This document shows, one piece after another, positions 1 through 9,013 of a stretch of DNA of 58,260 nt (positions are counted from its first letter, which is position 1; each line of letters begins with the position of its first letter). The stretch lies in the NCBI GenBank assembly GCA_020725805.1, contig DYEF01000029.1, forward strand, positions 1 to 58,260. Direction: 5' to 3'. This DNA is from Bdellovibrio sp. (GTDB lineage: Bacteria > Myxococcota > SpSt-1050). The translations under genes were made by a program, and so were the position numbers. Below the pieces are notes generated by a model. That model worked only from the letters and a program-made list of their open reading frames with translations, was not told the origin of the DNA and made no database searches.

Positions 1-20
1 CCCTATTACCCCCCATAGGG
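1..20. repeat. short inverted repeat at window edge
   Basis: CCCTAT at 1-6 is the reverse complement of ATAGGG at 15-20, with an 8-base loop rich in C. It could be the end of a terminator or of a larger repeat cut by the window edge. No T-run follows. The rest of 21-85 is AT-rich and shows nothing else I can name. Confidence 0.3.
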
Positions 21-85
21 AAACATATACTTTTCCCTGTAATTCCACTTTAATCCCTAACTTTTCTTTATATCCAAACCTATTA

Positions 86-125
86 AATGTAACATTTCTA
101 CTTTGCAGATAATGTAACATTTCTA
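86..125. promoter_or_regulatory. two direct copies of a near-palindromic 15-mer, possible operator
   Basis: The 15-mer AATGTAACATTTCTA occurs exactly at 86-100 and again at 111-125, a 25-base period. Its core AATGT-A-ACATT is an inverted repeat around one centre base. Two phased near-palindromes upstream of a small gene look like a dimer-binding operator. No regulator can be assigned. The period is about 2.4 helical turns, so the two sites would not lie on exactly the same face. Confidence 0.4.
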
Positions 126-206
126 TTTTGGAACAACACAATATGAATTTTGCATTTACAAAATCAAAATAGTCGTTTACTTGTTTCTTTTTCAGGAGGT
201 GAGCCT

Positions 207-422
207 ATGTATCTAATCGGAAAAGTAACCTATTCACAGATACACTCGCTCTTCCCGAGAGAGGCCGCTCTCGTAAGAATATCAGATGAAAAAAAGTTTG
301 AAGATTACAACTCCGCACTTGAATACTGCCGTACCCTCAGGGTAAGCGGTGACTACTCGTTCGTACCCGTTGAAATTCCTGAAAAGAAGAGCAAACCAAA
401 AAAGAGAAAAACCCCCGGATAG
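207..422 (+). CDS. small uncharacterised protein, 71 aa
   Basis: I do not recognise this protein. The start at 207 is chosen because a strong ribosome-binding site (AGGAGGTGA from 194) precedes it by a normal distance; an in-frame ATG at 150 has none. The product is soluble, with a mixed N-terminal two thirds and a very basic Lys/Pro-rich tail (KKSKPKKRK) that could bind nucleic acid. It is preceded by the paired 15-mer repeats and followed by the PilZ membrane protein, which has its own promoter. Confidence 0.6.
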   Translation: MYLIGKVTYSQIHSLFPREAALVRISDEKKFEDYNSALEYCRTLRVSGDYSFVPVEIPEKKSKPKKRKTPG

Positions 423-438
423 AGCTCTTGTCAAAAAT

Positions 439-467
439 TTGCCATATCAATGATTCTGTGTTTTAAT
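439..467 (+). promoter_or_regulatory. sigma-70-like promoter, probably giving a leaderless mRNA
   Basis: TTGCCA (439-444) and TTTAAT (462-467) are separated by 17 bases. The -10 box ends 7 bases before the ATG at 475, so transcription should begin at or next to the start codon. There is no Shine-Dalgarno sequence before that ATG, which fits a leaderless transcript. Confidence 0.5.
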
Positions 468-474
468 AACGGCT

Positions 475-1077
475 ATGTTAGGAAATGAAAAGAGACATCA
501 CAGAAGAGCCCCGGCTTCGATAGATGTCGAATACAAACTCGGGGAGAATACCGGCAGATGCACGGCCACAGACATATCCCAGAACGGAATATTCCTGAAC
601 ATCAGCCCGCCGCCCGAAATCGGAAGCCGCATATATATCTCATTCGTCCTTCCCGGATACTCAAAACTGCCGCCGCTCAAGATTGTAGGTAAAGTCGTAA
701 GAATAGTAAATGCCGGAGAGGGTCAGCTCCCCGGAATAGGGGTGGAGTTCGACCTTATCTATGCAGAGTCGAGGGAGACCATAAGGTCCTTCATCAGGAA
801 GATCCTCGGCCCGACAGTTGTAATATCAAAGCAGAAAGACGCGGGAATCAAAGGCAAATATTACCGGCTGGATTACAAGAATATTGCCCAGAAGGGCCCT
901 TTCGAGACAGAGGCCACCGGTGAAGACGAAAAGAACATAAGCGAGTTTTCATCCCTCAGACTAAAAGAGACCGACCCCGGACGTATTGCGCTGATATTCA
1001 GGATATCCTTCTTTGTCATTCTGGCAGGTATTCTCGGTTATGCACTTTATGTACTCGCAAAGTACCTTCTTATGTAA
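475..1077 (+). CDS. PilZ-domain membrane protein
   Basis: This 200-aa protein begins with a PilZ domain (about residues 5-115). The RRAP basic motif near residue 10 and the D-I-S-Q-N-G segment near residue 40 match the two c-di-GMP contact regions of PilZ (RxxxR and D/NxSxxG). A linker of about 60 residues follows, then a single C-terminal membrane helix (about 178-198) leaving the PilZ domain in the cytoplasm. It probably couples c-di-GMP to an envelope process, but the partner is unknown. The next gene starts 8 bases downstream and also encodes a membrane protein. The start codon lies at the predicted transcription start. Confidence 0.85.
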   Translation: MLGNEKRHHRRAPASIDVEYKLGENTGRCTATDISQNGIFLNISPPPEIGSRIYISFVLPGYSKLPPLKIVGKVVRIVNAGEGQLPGIGVEFDLIYAESRETIRSFIRKILGPTVVISKQKDAGIKGKYYRLDYKNIAQKGPFETEATGEDEKNISEFSSLRLKETDPGRIALIFRISFFVILAGILGYALYVLAKYLLM

Positions 1078-1085
1078 CCTGTAAT

Positions 1086-1628
1086 ATGAACCTGTTACTT
1101 ATCCTCCTTCTGACATATATTACAGCGACCCTTGCGGCAAACTCCTCACACCGGTCGGATTTTCACAGGCTGAATCTGCCACTCTATGCGTATGTAATAT
1201 TTTACACAATAATCTTTTTACCGCAGGCGATATTTATGCACGTCTTCTATCAGGGGTATGTCTTTATGTATTTCCTGCCGGACCTGATAATAAAGATATA
1301 TCCGTACCGTCTTTATGTCACTCTTCTCTTCGTTGCGCTCTATTATCTCTTCTTTTATCTTATTATCAAGGTTACCGAGAAGAACCTGAACGACGGGAAG
1401 AGACATAGCATTTATCTCAGGATGGTCTTCTTCTCGGTCCTTACATTCTTTCTCTTAGTATTTCTCTACAAACGTGTAATATTTACCGGCACGATTCAGG
1501 ACTATCTCTCAGGGACACTCAGACCGTTGTATAAAAGTGCGGCGGGATTTCTGGCTGTCGAATACATTATTGTTCTGCTGCTGTTCAATAAATTAATTGT
1601 TCCTAAAATCAGGAAAATTGCCCTTTAA
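1086..1628 (+). CDS. multipass inner-membrane protein, unknown function
   Basis: This 180-aa protein is almost wholly hydrophobic, with about five or six membrane segments and very few charged residues outside the loops. I recognise no family motif. No ribosome-binding site is visible and the ATG lies 8 bases after the stop of the PilZ gene, so translation probably depends on coupling. The pairing with a membrane PilZ protein suggests, without proving, a shared role. Confidence 0.65.
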   Translation: MNLLLILLLTYITATLAANSSHRSDFHRLNLPLYAYVIFYTIIFLPQAIFMHVFYQGYVFMYFLPDLIIKIYPYRLYVTLLFVALYYLFFYLIIKVTEKNLNDGKRHSIYLRMVFFSVLTFFLLVFLYKRVIFTGTIQDYLSGTLRPLYKSAAGFLAVEYIIVLLLFNKLIVPKIRKIAL

Positions 1629-1683
1629 TTACCGATTACCGATAACAGATCGGGCAAAACCTTAATCTCATCTCTTCCGGATA

Positions 1684-3360
1684 TCAGTTAATCAGACTGC
1701 AGCCGCAGCCTCCGGCGTTTTCAACCGGTATTTCCGAGCAATCGGGGTCGCATTCGCAGTCCGGGTCACAGCCGTATGTCTCATCGCATCTGCATTCCCC
1801 GGATGTGTCGACTTTAAGAATATCCTTTGAAGAAACAACGTCAGTAATATTTGACGTGTCTGCAGTACCCGTATCTTTGTAAACATCAGCAACCACTAAA
1901 TCCGTTAACTCAGAACCGGCATCCGGTAATACATCCGTAAAAGATGTATCTGACGAAACATCGGGAAGGATATTTATATCTGCAGCGGCATCGGGAAGGA
2001 TATCTACACCTGCATCAGGAACAATATTCGTACGTGTACAGAGAGAAAAGTTATCTGTCAGGCCATCGTATGTTACGGGTATATTCTTTGTGCAGGTATA
2101 TTCGGCACCGAAGGAAGTGCAGTCATTGTTGATCGAACAGAAAGCGGAACAGTAATTGCTGTAACATACTCCTGTCCTGCATTCCGTGTTTGATGAGCAG
2201 GACTCTCCGACATCCTTTGTCCCTATGTAATCGTTACACACACTCACAAGGGCAGAACCGGCCCTGAAAACAGTACAGGCCTTACCGGACGGACAACCCT
2301 TATTGCTCCTGCATCCCAAAGGTGTGTTGCAGGCCTTCAGAGTGGCATTCGTGGTTTCGTCCAGACTAACTGTTATGGTCTCACACTTCATATTCTGAGG
2401 ACAGTCACCGTCTGTAACACAGACACCGGAACAGACACCGGAGGAAAGACACATATTGTTCTTGCAGAATATATCATCTCCGGTATTGAGCGGAGTATTG
2501 TTGATATCACCGCATTTCATACCTGCATCCACAGCCTTGGTGCTGAGCGGATTATCACAGTACGGGTCATTCGTGCTCTGCGGGATACAATATGGCTCCA
2601 GACAATAAGTTGTCGTCTTACCTTCAAGGTTTACATAGGGTTTACATACGAAGCCGTTTTTGCAATCTGATATTCTGCTGCATTCGTAATATTTGTCCGG
2701 GTTGTAAAGGTAGCAGATACCGTCCTTGTCGTCCTGCTTGAGCGTCCTCTTGGTTCCTCCGCCGCCATACCCGCACATCACCGCCTGAATCGTATAACAG
2801 GAGTAGTTGTCGTAAAGGTCGGCAAGTCCGAAAAAGTGCCCCAGTTCGTGAAGGGCGATCGTCTCTACATCCATCCTGTTATAACTCCCCGAAGTACTCC
2901 ATGTATAATTTACGCCGTTGAACCTCATATCTGCTTCTATAATGATACCATCTTCCCTAATTGAGGGGACTGTGAAGGCTATCGCCTGTGCACCTGCCTC
3001 CGGGGGCCATTCACTCTTGTTTTCCACAAAATCTATTGTATTCTTTCCGTCAAAATATCCAACCCTCTCTGTTGTCTTCCCGAGATAATTTACCTTCAGG
3101 TCCACTGTATATGTCCCGCAGTTTACGCCCGTCCAAGAGCTGAAGGCATTATTGATGGCGGTAAATTCGCTGTCCCCCGCAATATCTGCCGACCCGAGTT
3201 CATTTATGGAATATTTCACCGGCATATCGGCGCCTAACCAGTGTGTCTCCCCGAATACATCCATACCCTCTTCCTGATATGCCTCCTTGAGCGTCTTGAA
3301 TGAAGACATTATTGTGAAAACCAGTAAAACCACTAAAAAGAGATAAATCCTTCTTTTCAT
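1684..3360 (-). CDS. secreted matrixin-like zinc metalloprotease with Cys-rich modules and GCGC C-terminus
   Basis: The 558-aa product has a signal-type N-terminus (about 1-20). A metzincin catalytic domain carries HELGH at 171-175 with Gly178 and Asp181, completing the HExxHxxGxxD zinc site, and a later methionine (QAVMCG) consistent with the Met-turn. Residues of roughly 225-450 form Cys-rich modules of the type seen in myxobacterial surface proteins. A low-complexity linker of repeated DAGVD, DVSSD and similar units follows, then a second Cys-rich stretch and the terminal residues GGCGCSLIN. The last motif recurs in the protein at 17203-18780. A clear ribosome-binding site (AAGGAG) precedes the start. 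It probably acts outside the cell or on its surface. Confidence 0.85.
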   Translation of the reverse strand: MKRRIYLFLVVLLVFTIMSSFKTLKEAYQEEGMDVFGETHWLGADMPVKYSINELGSADIAGDSEFTAINNAFSSWTGVNCGTYTVDLKVNYLGKTTERVGYFDGKNTIDFVENKSEWPPEAGAQAIAFTVPSIREDGIIIEADMRFNGVNYTWSTSGSYNRMDVETIALHELGHFFGLADLYDNYSCYTIQAVMCGYGGGGTKRTLKQDDKDGICYLYNPDKYYECSRISDCKNGFVCKPYVNLEGKTTTYCLEPYCIPQSTNDPYCDNPLSTKAVDAGMKCGDINNTPLNTGDDIFCKNNMCLSSGVCSGVCVTDGDCPQNMKCETITVSLDETTNATLKACNTPLGCRSNKGCPSGKACTVFRAGSALVSVCNDYIGTKDVGESCSSNTECRTGVCYSNYCSAFCSINNDCTSFGAEYTCTKNIPVTYDGLTDNFSLCTRTNIVPDAGVDILPDAAADINILPDVSSDTSFTDVLPDAGSELTDLVVADVYKDTGTADTSNITDVVSSKDILKVDTSGECRCDETYGCDPDCECDPDCSEIPVENAGGCGCSLIN

Positions 3361-3458
3361 ATAAATCTCCTTGCCGAGGGAGTTATACTAAAATATAATA
3401 CTCACCGAAATAAAAATAAAGATGAAGCCCGCCGATATGTAAATAATGTCAGAGGATA

Positions 3459-3860
3459 TTACTGCTTTTTCTTTAGAAGCTTCGAGGCAAGCTTATCACC
3501 CAGCTGTTTTCTCATAAGCTTCTCTATCCGCTCGCTGAATTCCCGCTGTTCTTCCTCTGATTCGAAAATAAACCTGATGCCCATCCCCTGCGGAAGGGTC
3601 GTATTCCCGGAGACCTCTTCTTTCTCTCTCACCCATACTACCTCTGCATTCAGCGTAATATCGGAATCACTCTGGGGGAGTTTTATGATAAACCTGAACC
3701 TCGTCCCCACCGGAAGAAATGCGGACGTTCTGATAAATGTCCCGCCGAGTGATATGTTGTTGACATAATCATAAAAAAACGTATTGGTGTGAGTATAACT
3801 TACCGGAATCTCAATAGGAACCCTTGCAGATTCCCTTCTGTCCTGCGGATTATCTGCCAT
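3459..3860 (-). CDS. PilZ-domain protein
   Basis: This 133-aa soluble protein is essentially one PilZ domain. RRESARVP near the N-terminus supplies the arginine motif and N-I-S-L-G-G-T-F the D/NxSxxG motif. The C-terminus is a charged helix ending in lysines. It resembles the stand-alone PilZ proteins common in myxobacteria. Its start overlaps the end of the sigma-54 activator gene by 11 bases, so it is the last gene of the 8508-to-3459 signalling operon, and it is presumably a c-di-GMP effector for that pathway. Confidence 0.85.
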   Translation of the reverse strand: MADNPQDRRESARVPIEIPVSYTHTNTFFYDYVNNISLGGTFIRTSAFLPVGTRFRFIIKLPQSDSDITLNAEVVWVREKEEVSGNTTLPQGMGIRFIFESEEEQREFSERIEKLMRKQLGDKLASKLLKKKQ

Positions 3861-5472
3861 AAACTTTTATCTTCTCCTTTAGGTCTGAAAGACTGATGCC
3901 CAGCTTCTCGGAAACCGTATTCAGGTCTCCGTTGTATATATTCATCGCACTATTAATTATCTCCTTTTCGACCTCACAGAGCGGCTTGACCCTTATAAAT
4001 CTGTCTGCGTAATTCATATAATCCCTGAGGCCGGTTGCCTGAAAAATTACGGAAGATTCGTCTATACTCTCCTGTGTGGCAAAGAGAACAGAACGGATAA
4101 CGACATTCTTGAGTTCCCTTACGTTGCCCGGCCAGTTATATGAGAGGAGCTTCTCTTTTGCCGCCCTTGTAAACGAAAGCTCCCTTAAGGGAGCAAATCT
4201 CTTCAGAAACGTCTCCGCAATCTGTATGATATCCTCCCGTCTCTCCCTCAGGGCCGGGATATGGAGATGGACCACACCGAGCCTGTAATACAGGTCTTCC
4301 CTGAACTGCTCATTTCTGGCAGCCTCTTCGAGATTTTTATTGGTTGCGGAAATAATCCTCGTATTGACAATTATCGGTTTGTTGGAGCCGACAGGCCTTA
4401 CCTCACCATACTCAATAGTGCGTAATATCTTTGCCTGCAGCTCAAGAGGCATATCTCCTATCTCATCCAGAAAGACCGTTCCGTCGGTTGCCTCCTCAAA
4501 AATACCCTTCCGGTTCGAAACTGCACCGGTAAAGGAGCCCTTTATGTGACCAAAGAGTTCGCTCTCGATTACGTCCTTTGCAACAGAAGAACAGTTGAGC
4601 GGAATAAAAATCCTGTCAGAGCGGGACGAATTCCTGTAAATTGCGCGTGCTACCAGTTCCTTTCCGGTCCCGGACTCCCCGGTTATCAGAACGGGGACTT
4701 CCGTCGGTGCTACCTTCCTGATAACGGCAAAGAGTTCCTTCATCTTCGTCGAAAAACCGATTATCCCGCAGAACTCGTTGACATCGTCAGGCTTCAGTGC
4801 GGCTTTCTTCTCCTCTGTCCTGAAGACCAGTTCGGTCTTACCCACCCTTATCACTGACCCGTCTTTGATTTCGGCTTCACGGGTTTTGACCCCGTTTACA
4901 AAAGTCCCGTTCTTCGAAAGATTGTCCCGTATAAAACAGATATTCCTATCAAAGAAGAACGTGCAGTGCTTTTCCGAAATATATTTATCCTCTATCCTTA
5001 TGTCGGAGTTTTTGCCGGAACCAAGTACTGTCTGCTTCCCCTTTTTCAGTTCGAAGAATCTTTCATCATCATTGCCTGATTTTAATACCAGAAAGGCTGC
5101 TCCGATATCTCCCCTCTCGTCATCCTCCTGCAATATCGCCGTCGAGCCCGAATCACCAGACACCCTGAGACTGAACAGAAAGGAGAGATTACCTGCATTA
5201 AGCACGTCTCCGTCTTTCAGCACCTCTTCTGACTTTACCTTCTTGTCGTTTATCGTAACAGGATTCCCGCCCGACGGCCTGAGAAAATACTCCTTACCCC
5301 GGTTAATCAGTTCAAAATGAAATTCCTCGAGTCCTGACTGCGGGAGAGAGATATCACAGAGAAGGGACGAACCTATCTTCACTTCGCTCTTCTCTATCTT
5401 CAGAACCACACTCTCTTTGCCGTCCTTAAGAACCGAGAGTGCCGCCTCTGTCTCTCTACCTCTTAGACTCAT
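3850..5472 (-). CDS. sigma-54-dependent transcriptional activator with two FHA domains
   Basis: The 540-aa product has two N-terminal FHA domains, an AAA+ sigma-54 interaction domain and a C-terminal Fis-type helix-turn-helix. FHA1 lacks the usual Arg of GR and the SxxH motif, so it may not bind phosphothreonine; FHA2 keeps ISEKH and the NGT-N segment. The AAA+ domain shows GESGTGKE (Walker A), a GSFTGA loop in place of GAFTGA, and FLDEIGD (Walker B). There is no receiver domain, so input probably comes through Ser/Thr phosphorylation. I chose the ATG at 5472, which overlaps the upstream gene by 17 bases; an ATG at 5532 is possible. A sigma-54-type promoter lies upstream of the type III secretion genes at 50714, a possible target. 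Confidence 0.9.
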   Translation of the reverse strand: MSLRGRETEAALSVLKDGKESVVLKIEKSEVKIGSSLLCDISLPQSGLEEFHFELINRGKEYFLRPSGGNPVTINDKKVKSEEVLKDGDVLNAGNLSFLFSLRVSGDSGSTAILQEDDERGDIGAAFLVLKSGNDDERFFELKKGKQTVLGSGKNSDIRIEDKYISEKHCTFFFDRNICFIRDNLSKNGTFVNGVKTREAEIKDGSVIRVGKTELVFRTEEKKAALKPDDVNEFCGIIGFSTKMKELFAVIRKVAPTEVPVLITGESGTGKELVARAIYRNSSRSDRIFIPLNCSSVAKDVIESELFGHIKGSFTGAVSNRKGIFEEATDGTVFLDEIGDMPLELQAKILRTIEYGEVRPVGSNKPIIVNTRIISATNKNLEEAARNEQFREDLYYRLGVVHLHIPALRERREDIIQIAETFLKRFAPLRELSFTRAAKEKLLSYNWPGNVRELKNVVIRSVLFATQESIDESSVIFQATGLRDYMNYADRFIRVKPLCEVEKEIINSAMNIYNGDLNTVSEKLGISLSDLKEKIKVYGR

Positions 5473-7462
5473 CCAGTCTTCTAAGTCCTTCCATAATGAG
5501 CCCGTCGGTGCTCCTGTTGATTGTGGAACCAAGCATTAAAACGTCCGGGTCGAGGCTGAAAGTCCCGTCTTCCCATCCGACTATCTGGTAGAAGGCCTCC
5601 TCACCCCTGAGTCCTCCGAAAATGGCATCGACAACCCTTCCGGAATCCAGATAAATCTCACCCGTGCCCCTGCTGCCCGTAATCGAAAGAAGTCCGGTTC
5701 TTCTCGCATTCGAGAGAATCTGCAGTATGTCCGGAATGGAAATCTCGGAGAGAGAACCACTGACACCTCTCTGTTTCTTCTCCTCATATGAACGTTGCTG
5801 ATTGAAATTCTCGATAGTCTTCTTGGCCTTCAGCACAAAGACATCGGCGGAATACGGTTTGGTGATATAATCCACAATTCCGAGATTCAGCCCGCGCTCC
5901 ACGGAAGACGGGTCACTGACCTTGGAAAGGATAATTACCGGAATATTCGAAAATCTGCTGTCCTTACGGATTGAATAGATGAAATCGAATCCGTCGTTGG
6001 GCGTTATATCCACCTCCGTTATAATCAGGTCGAAGGTAGTATTTTTGAGAGCCTCCTTAGCCTTCTCTGTATCCTTCACAACAACCACATTAAAACCCTG
6101 CTGGGTCAGCTTGAAGTCCAGCATAGAGGCATTCTCTGCATCCGGGTCTGCCACCAGTACCCATGGACTTGCAGCAAGAAGCTTCTTCTTCATCTCCTCG
6201 TTTGTCAGTATCTGCGCAAACATCGATACATATTTCGGGTCGAAAAGTATATCCGCATTCATCCTCAGAATATTCAGCGCCGTATTTACGTCGAAGGTCT
6301 TTTTTGCATAGTTATCCGGATTGTGAATCATATCCTCGAATGCATCGATAAGTGCAATTATCCTCGAACCGCGCGGAATCCTGTCCTGTGACAATCCGTC
6401 GGGAATACCAGATCCGTCATAAAACTCATACAGATGAGAGAGAATATTTACTGTCTCCTGCGGAAGACTCACTTTCGAGAAGAGTGTCACAGGCAGATTG
6501 TATGAAGATTTTGCCGCCTCGAGATATTTATCGTCAGAGTGAATCGATAAAAGAGTGATATGCATATCCGACCTCTTGCCGGTCTCGTGCAGATATGCCG
6601 CAAGTTCGATGTGGAATATCTCCTCTTTAGAGGCCCCGAGTCTCTCTGCAAGTGATACCGATTTCTTGGCAACCGCAGATGAATGTCCCTTCTGCCCGCC
6701 CTTCATCGTATCCAGAATATTTGCAAAGGTATTTATCAGCTCCAGAAGCTTTTCGTCCGCAAGGGCCCACATACCGGTAACCTTGCCGGCAGACTTGTCA
6801 ACAACTATATCCTTTGTGTCTTCCTTAAGCATAATATCGGGAAGCTCCGCAATAAGCGGTGAGAGCTCTGTCTCCGTAGTCCCCGAAAGGTCCGGCAGAC
6901 TCTCTGCGGGCGGCTGTGCCACGGACTCGCTCTCCGACTTCTGGCTGAAAATCATTCTGACAATTTTATCTATATCCTCGTAGATGCTCTCCTGTATGTT
7001 GTCAAAGGCCGAGGCATCGTTGAAAAATCCCTTTTTGATGAGCGCCTCTATTGCCGAGGGAAGAGCCACATATATATTCACACTCATACCCTGCATAATG
7101 TTTCTGATTTCGTCCGTCCTCTGGGCCTCGAACGGATATGACATTACAAAGACCACCGCCCCTGATTCGGGCTCGATGTATATGGGCATTGCGTTCAGTC
7201 TCTGGGCCCTCTCCGAGGAGATGTAACTGAGCACTCTCTGTGAAAACTTCAGTCTGGAGAGCTTCTCTGTAGATACATATTTGGTCTTTTCGAGTGTGGC
7301 AAGGTGTTTCAGAAGAGAGACCTCATTAATCAGTCTGAGCTCCAGAACCGCATTCAGAAAAGAGCCCTGAGACCTCTTTACCCACTCGTCGGCATATTCG
7401 AGCTGATACTGGTTGATGAGGCCGAGCTGTAAAAGGGCGTCTCTGATTTCTGCATCCCGCAT
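5456..7462 (-). CDS. MshEN / degenerate HD-GYP / receiver-like / DUF4388 signalling protein
   Basis: The 668-aa protein combines four modules: an N-terminal MshEN/GspE-N-type domain (about 1-150, possible c-di-GMP binding), an HD-GYP-like domain (about 250-395), a CheY-like receiver (about 435-555) and a C-terminal DUF4388 (about 570-650). The catalytic signatures are altered. The HD pair is His292-Glu293, the HHE motif reads LYE and GYP reads GIP. The receiver has Glu483 where the phosphoacceptor Asp is expected, although the early Asp and the late Lys (ITKPY) are kept. It is therefore more likely a sensor or scaffold than a c-di-GMP phosphodiesterase. Its start shares TAATG with the stop of the upstream HD nuclease gene. 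Confidence 0.85.
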   Translation of the reverse strand: MRDAEIRDALLQLGLINQYQLEYADEWVKRSQGSFLNAVLELRLINEVSLLKHLATLEKTKYVSTEKLSRLKFSQRVLSYISSERAQRLNAMPIYIEPESGAVVFVMSYPFEAQRTDEIRNIMQGMSVNIYVALPSAIEALIKKGFFNDASAFDNIQESIYEDIDKIVRMIFSQKSESESVAQPPAESLPDLSGTTETELSPLIAELPDIMLKEDTKDIVVDKSAGKVTGMWALADEKLLELINTFANILDTMKGGQKGHSSAVAKKSVSLAERLGASKEEIFHIELAAYLHETGKRSDMHITLLSIHSDDKYLEAAKSSYNLPVTLFSKVSLPQETVNILSHLYEFYDGSGIPDGLSQDRIPRGSRIIALIDAFEDMIHNPDNYAKKTFDVNTALNILRMNADILFDPKYVSMFAQILTNEEMKKKLLAASPWVLVADPDAENASMLDFKLTQQGFNVVVVKDTEKAKEALKNTTFDLIITEVDITPNDGFDFIYSIRKDSRFSNIPVIILSKVSDPSSVERGLNLGIVDYITKPYSADVFVLKAKKTIENFNQQRSYEEKKQRGVSGSLSEISIPDILQILSNARRTGLLSITGSRGTGEIYLDSGRVVDAIFGGLRGEEAFYQIVGWEDGTFSLDPDVLMLGSTINRSTDGLIMEGLRRLDESKR

Positions 7463-8508
7463 TATTTATCACCTTTATTCATAAGTTCGATCAGATTCAT
7501 CTGGGCAAACGGACGGAATCCCGGAGATTCCTCCTGAGGTGAATCCCCGTTGCCTTCCCTGTTCGAACTCCTGAAGAGTGAACGTTCGTACATTTTCTGA
7601 TATGTCGTCCATCTTTTACCGTCTTCGCGTTCGAATATCTTCTTCCAGTTCTCCACCCTCGCATCCATATCATCGATAAAGGAGATGACGAGTGCCTCCA
7701 TAGTCATCGGAAGTTTCGGCGACCCTTTCGAGAGGTCACCGTGATGTGAGAGCAGTATGTGCCTGAGTTCAAATGCGAGCTGGTCAGGAAAGTTTTCGGT
7801 ACCCTGAATAAGTTCGGAGAGGATTCTGTCCCCGATCGCGATATGTCCGATGAGTTTCCCCTCATCGGTATAATCGAAGAAATTCTCGACGGATAACTCC
7901 CTTGTCTTCCCTATGTCGTGCAGAAAGGCACCCAGAATGAGCAGGTCCCTGTTAAGCACCTGATAGTGGGAGGCAATAAAATTGGCAACCTTCATCATCG
8001 ACAGGGTGTGATACAGAAGTCCTCCGACAAAGTTGTGATGAATCTCCTTGGCGGCCGGCGCACGTTTTATCATCTCAACCAGTTTCCTGTCGTCATAGAT
8101 TCTGTGCACAAGTCTCTTTAGGTCCGGGTCCGTTATCGAGTTGAGGAGCTGTTTTGTCTCGTCCCATAATCTGTTAACCGGAACCGGGCTCGTGGGCAGA
8201 TAGTCTTCTATGTTGATATCGTTCCGGTCGACCCTGCTTATCGAATTAACCCTGAGCTGAAGCTTACCCTGATAATTCTGGGCAATTCCGTCTACTAGCA
8301 CTATATCACCCGATTCGAACTTCTCGGAAATCTCCTGTACATTCTCCCAGACCCTTGCCTCGAGGTCTCCGGTCCTGTCTGCAAGAAGAATGTTCAGATA
8401 CGGGTCTCCCTTCTTGTTGAGCGGTGTCGCCTTGGACCTCACCAGAAAGGGTGAAAGAATCTTCTGCTTTTCCTTAAGGTCTTTTATAAAGACAGATTTC
8501 TCTACCAT
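7462..8508 (-). CDS. YhaM-like OB-fold/HD-domain 3'-5' exoribonuclease
   Basis: This 348-aa protein has an N-terminal OB-fold (about 10-95) and a C-terminal HD domain with an intact HDIGK near residue 195 and further histidines in the following 60 residues. That order and length match the YhaM/Cbf1 family of metal-dependent 3'-5' exonucleases acting on RNA and DNA. A good ribosome-binding site (AGAGGAG) precedes the ATG. It heads the overlapping operon that continues with the MshEN/HD-GYP protein, the FHA activator and the PilZ protein. Whether it has a signalling role is not visible from the sequence. Confidence 0.85.
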   Translation of the reverse strand: MVEKSVFIKDLKEKQKILSPFLVRSKATPLNKKGDPYLNILLADRTGDLEARVWENVQEISEKFESGDIVLVDGIAQNYQGKLQLRVNSISRVDRNDINIEDYLPTSPVPVNRLWDETKQLLNSITDPDLKRLVHRIYDDRKLVEMIKRAPAAKEIHHNFVGGLLYHTLSMMKVANFIASHYQVLNRDLLILGAFLHDIGKTRELSVENFFDYTDEGKLIGHIAIGDRILSELIQGTENFPDQLAFELRHILLSHHGDLSKGSPKLPMTMEALVISFIDDMDARVENWKKIFEREDGKRWTTYQKMYERSLFRSSNREGNGDSPQEESPGFRPFAQMNLIELMNKGDK

Positions 8509-8581
8509 CTTCTCCTCTAAGCAGGAATTACAATTATTACCACTTTAAGAATAAAAATCAAATCAAAAAATGAGGTTATCT

Positions 8582-9010
8582 TTACTGCGGGGTTTTTACT
8601 TTCAGCTTTATTCCGTTTATCTCTTCTATAATTACCCTTGAGCCCTTTTCGATGGTCTTATTCTCGCCGGAATATGCTATCCAGACCGTCCCTCTGTAGA
8701 GGACCTTCCCCTCTCTGCCGGGCTCAATGGACTCCTCGACAACCGCACTCTCTCCCACGTATTCGCTGTACTGCTGCTTCACTGCCCTTGCAAAGAGACT
8801 TCGTGCCATATTCCTGAAAAGAAAGACAGAGAGACCCGAAAAGACAGAGAAGAAGATAATCTGTACGGAGAGAGATTCAGTAATCCCGAGGTATGTCAGC
8901 AGCGCCGTAATGAGTGCTCCCACACCGAGAAAGACGGCAAAGAAGGAAGTTGTCAGAAGTTCAAGAAGAACAAGAAGAATCCCTGCAATTGCCCAGATAT
9001 ATCCGTCCAT
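8582..9010 (-). CDS. NfeD-like membrane protein
   Basis: The 142-aa product has two or three N-terminal membrane segments (about 5-75) followed by a small beta-rich OB-type domain (about 80-140), the layout of short NfeD proteins. It begins 4 bases after the stomatin-like gene ends. NfeD and stomatin/flotillin genes are a classic conserved pair in which NfeD supports assembly of SPFH proteins in membrane microdomains. This short form lacks the protease domain of long NfeD. Confidence 0.88.
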   Translation of the reverse strand: MDGYIWAIAGILLVLLELLTTSFFAVFLGVGALITALLTYLGITESLSVQIIFFSVFSGLSVFLFRNMARSLFARAVKQQYSEYVGESAVVEESIEPGREGKVLYRGTVWIAYSGENKTIEKGSRVIIEEINGIKLKVKTPQ

Positions 9011-9013
9011 AAC

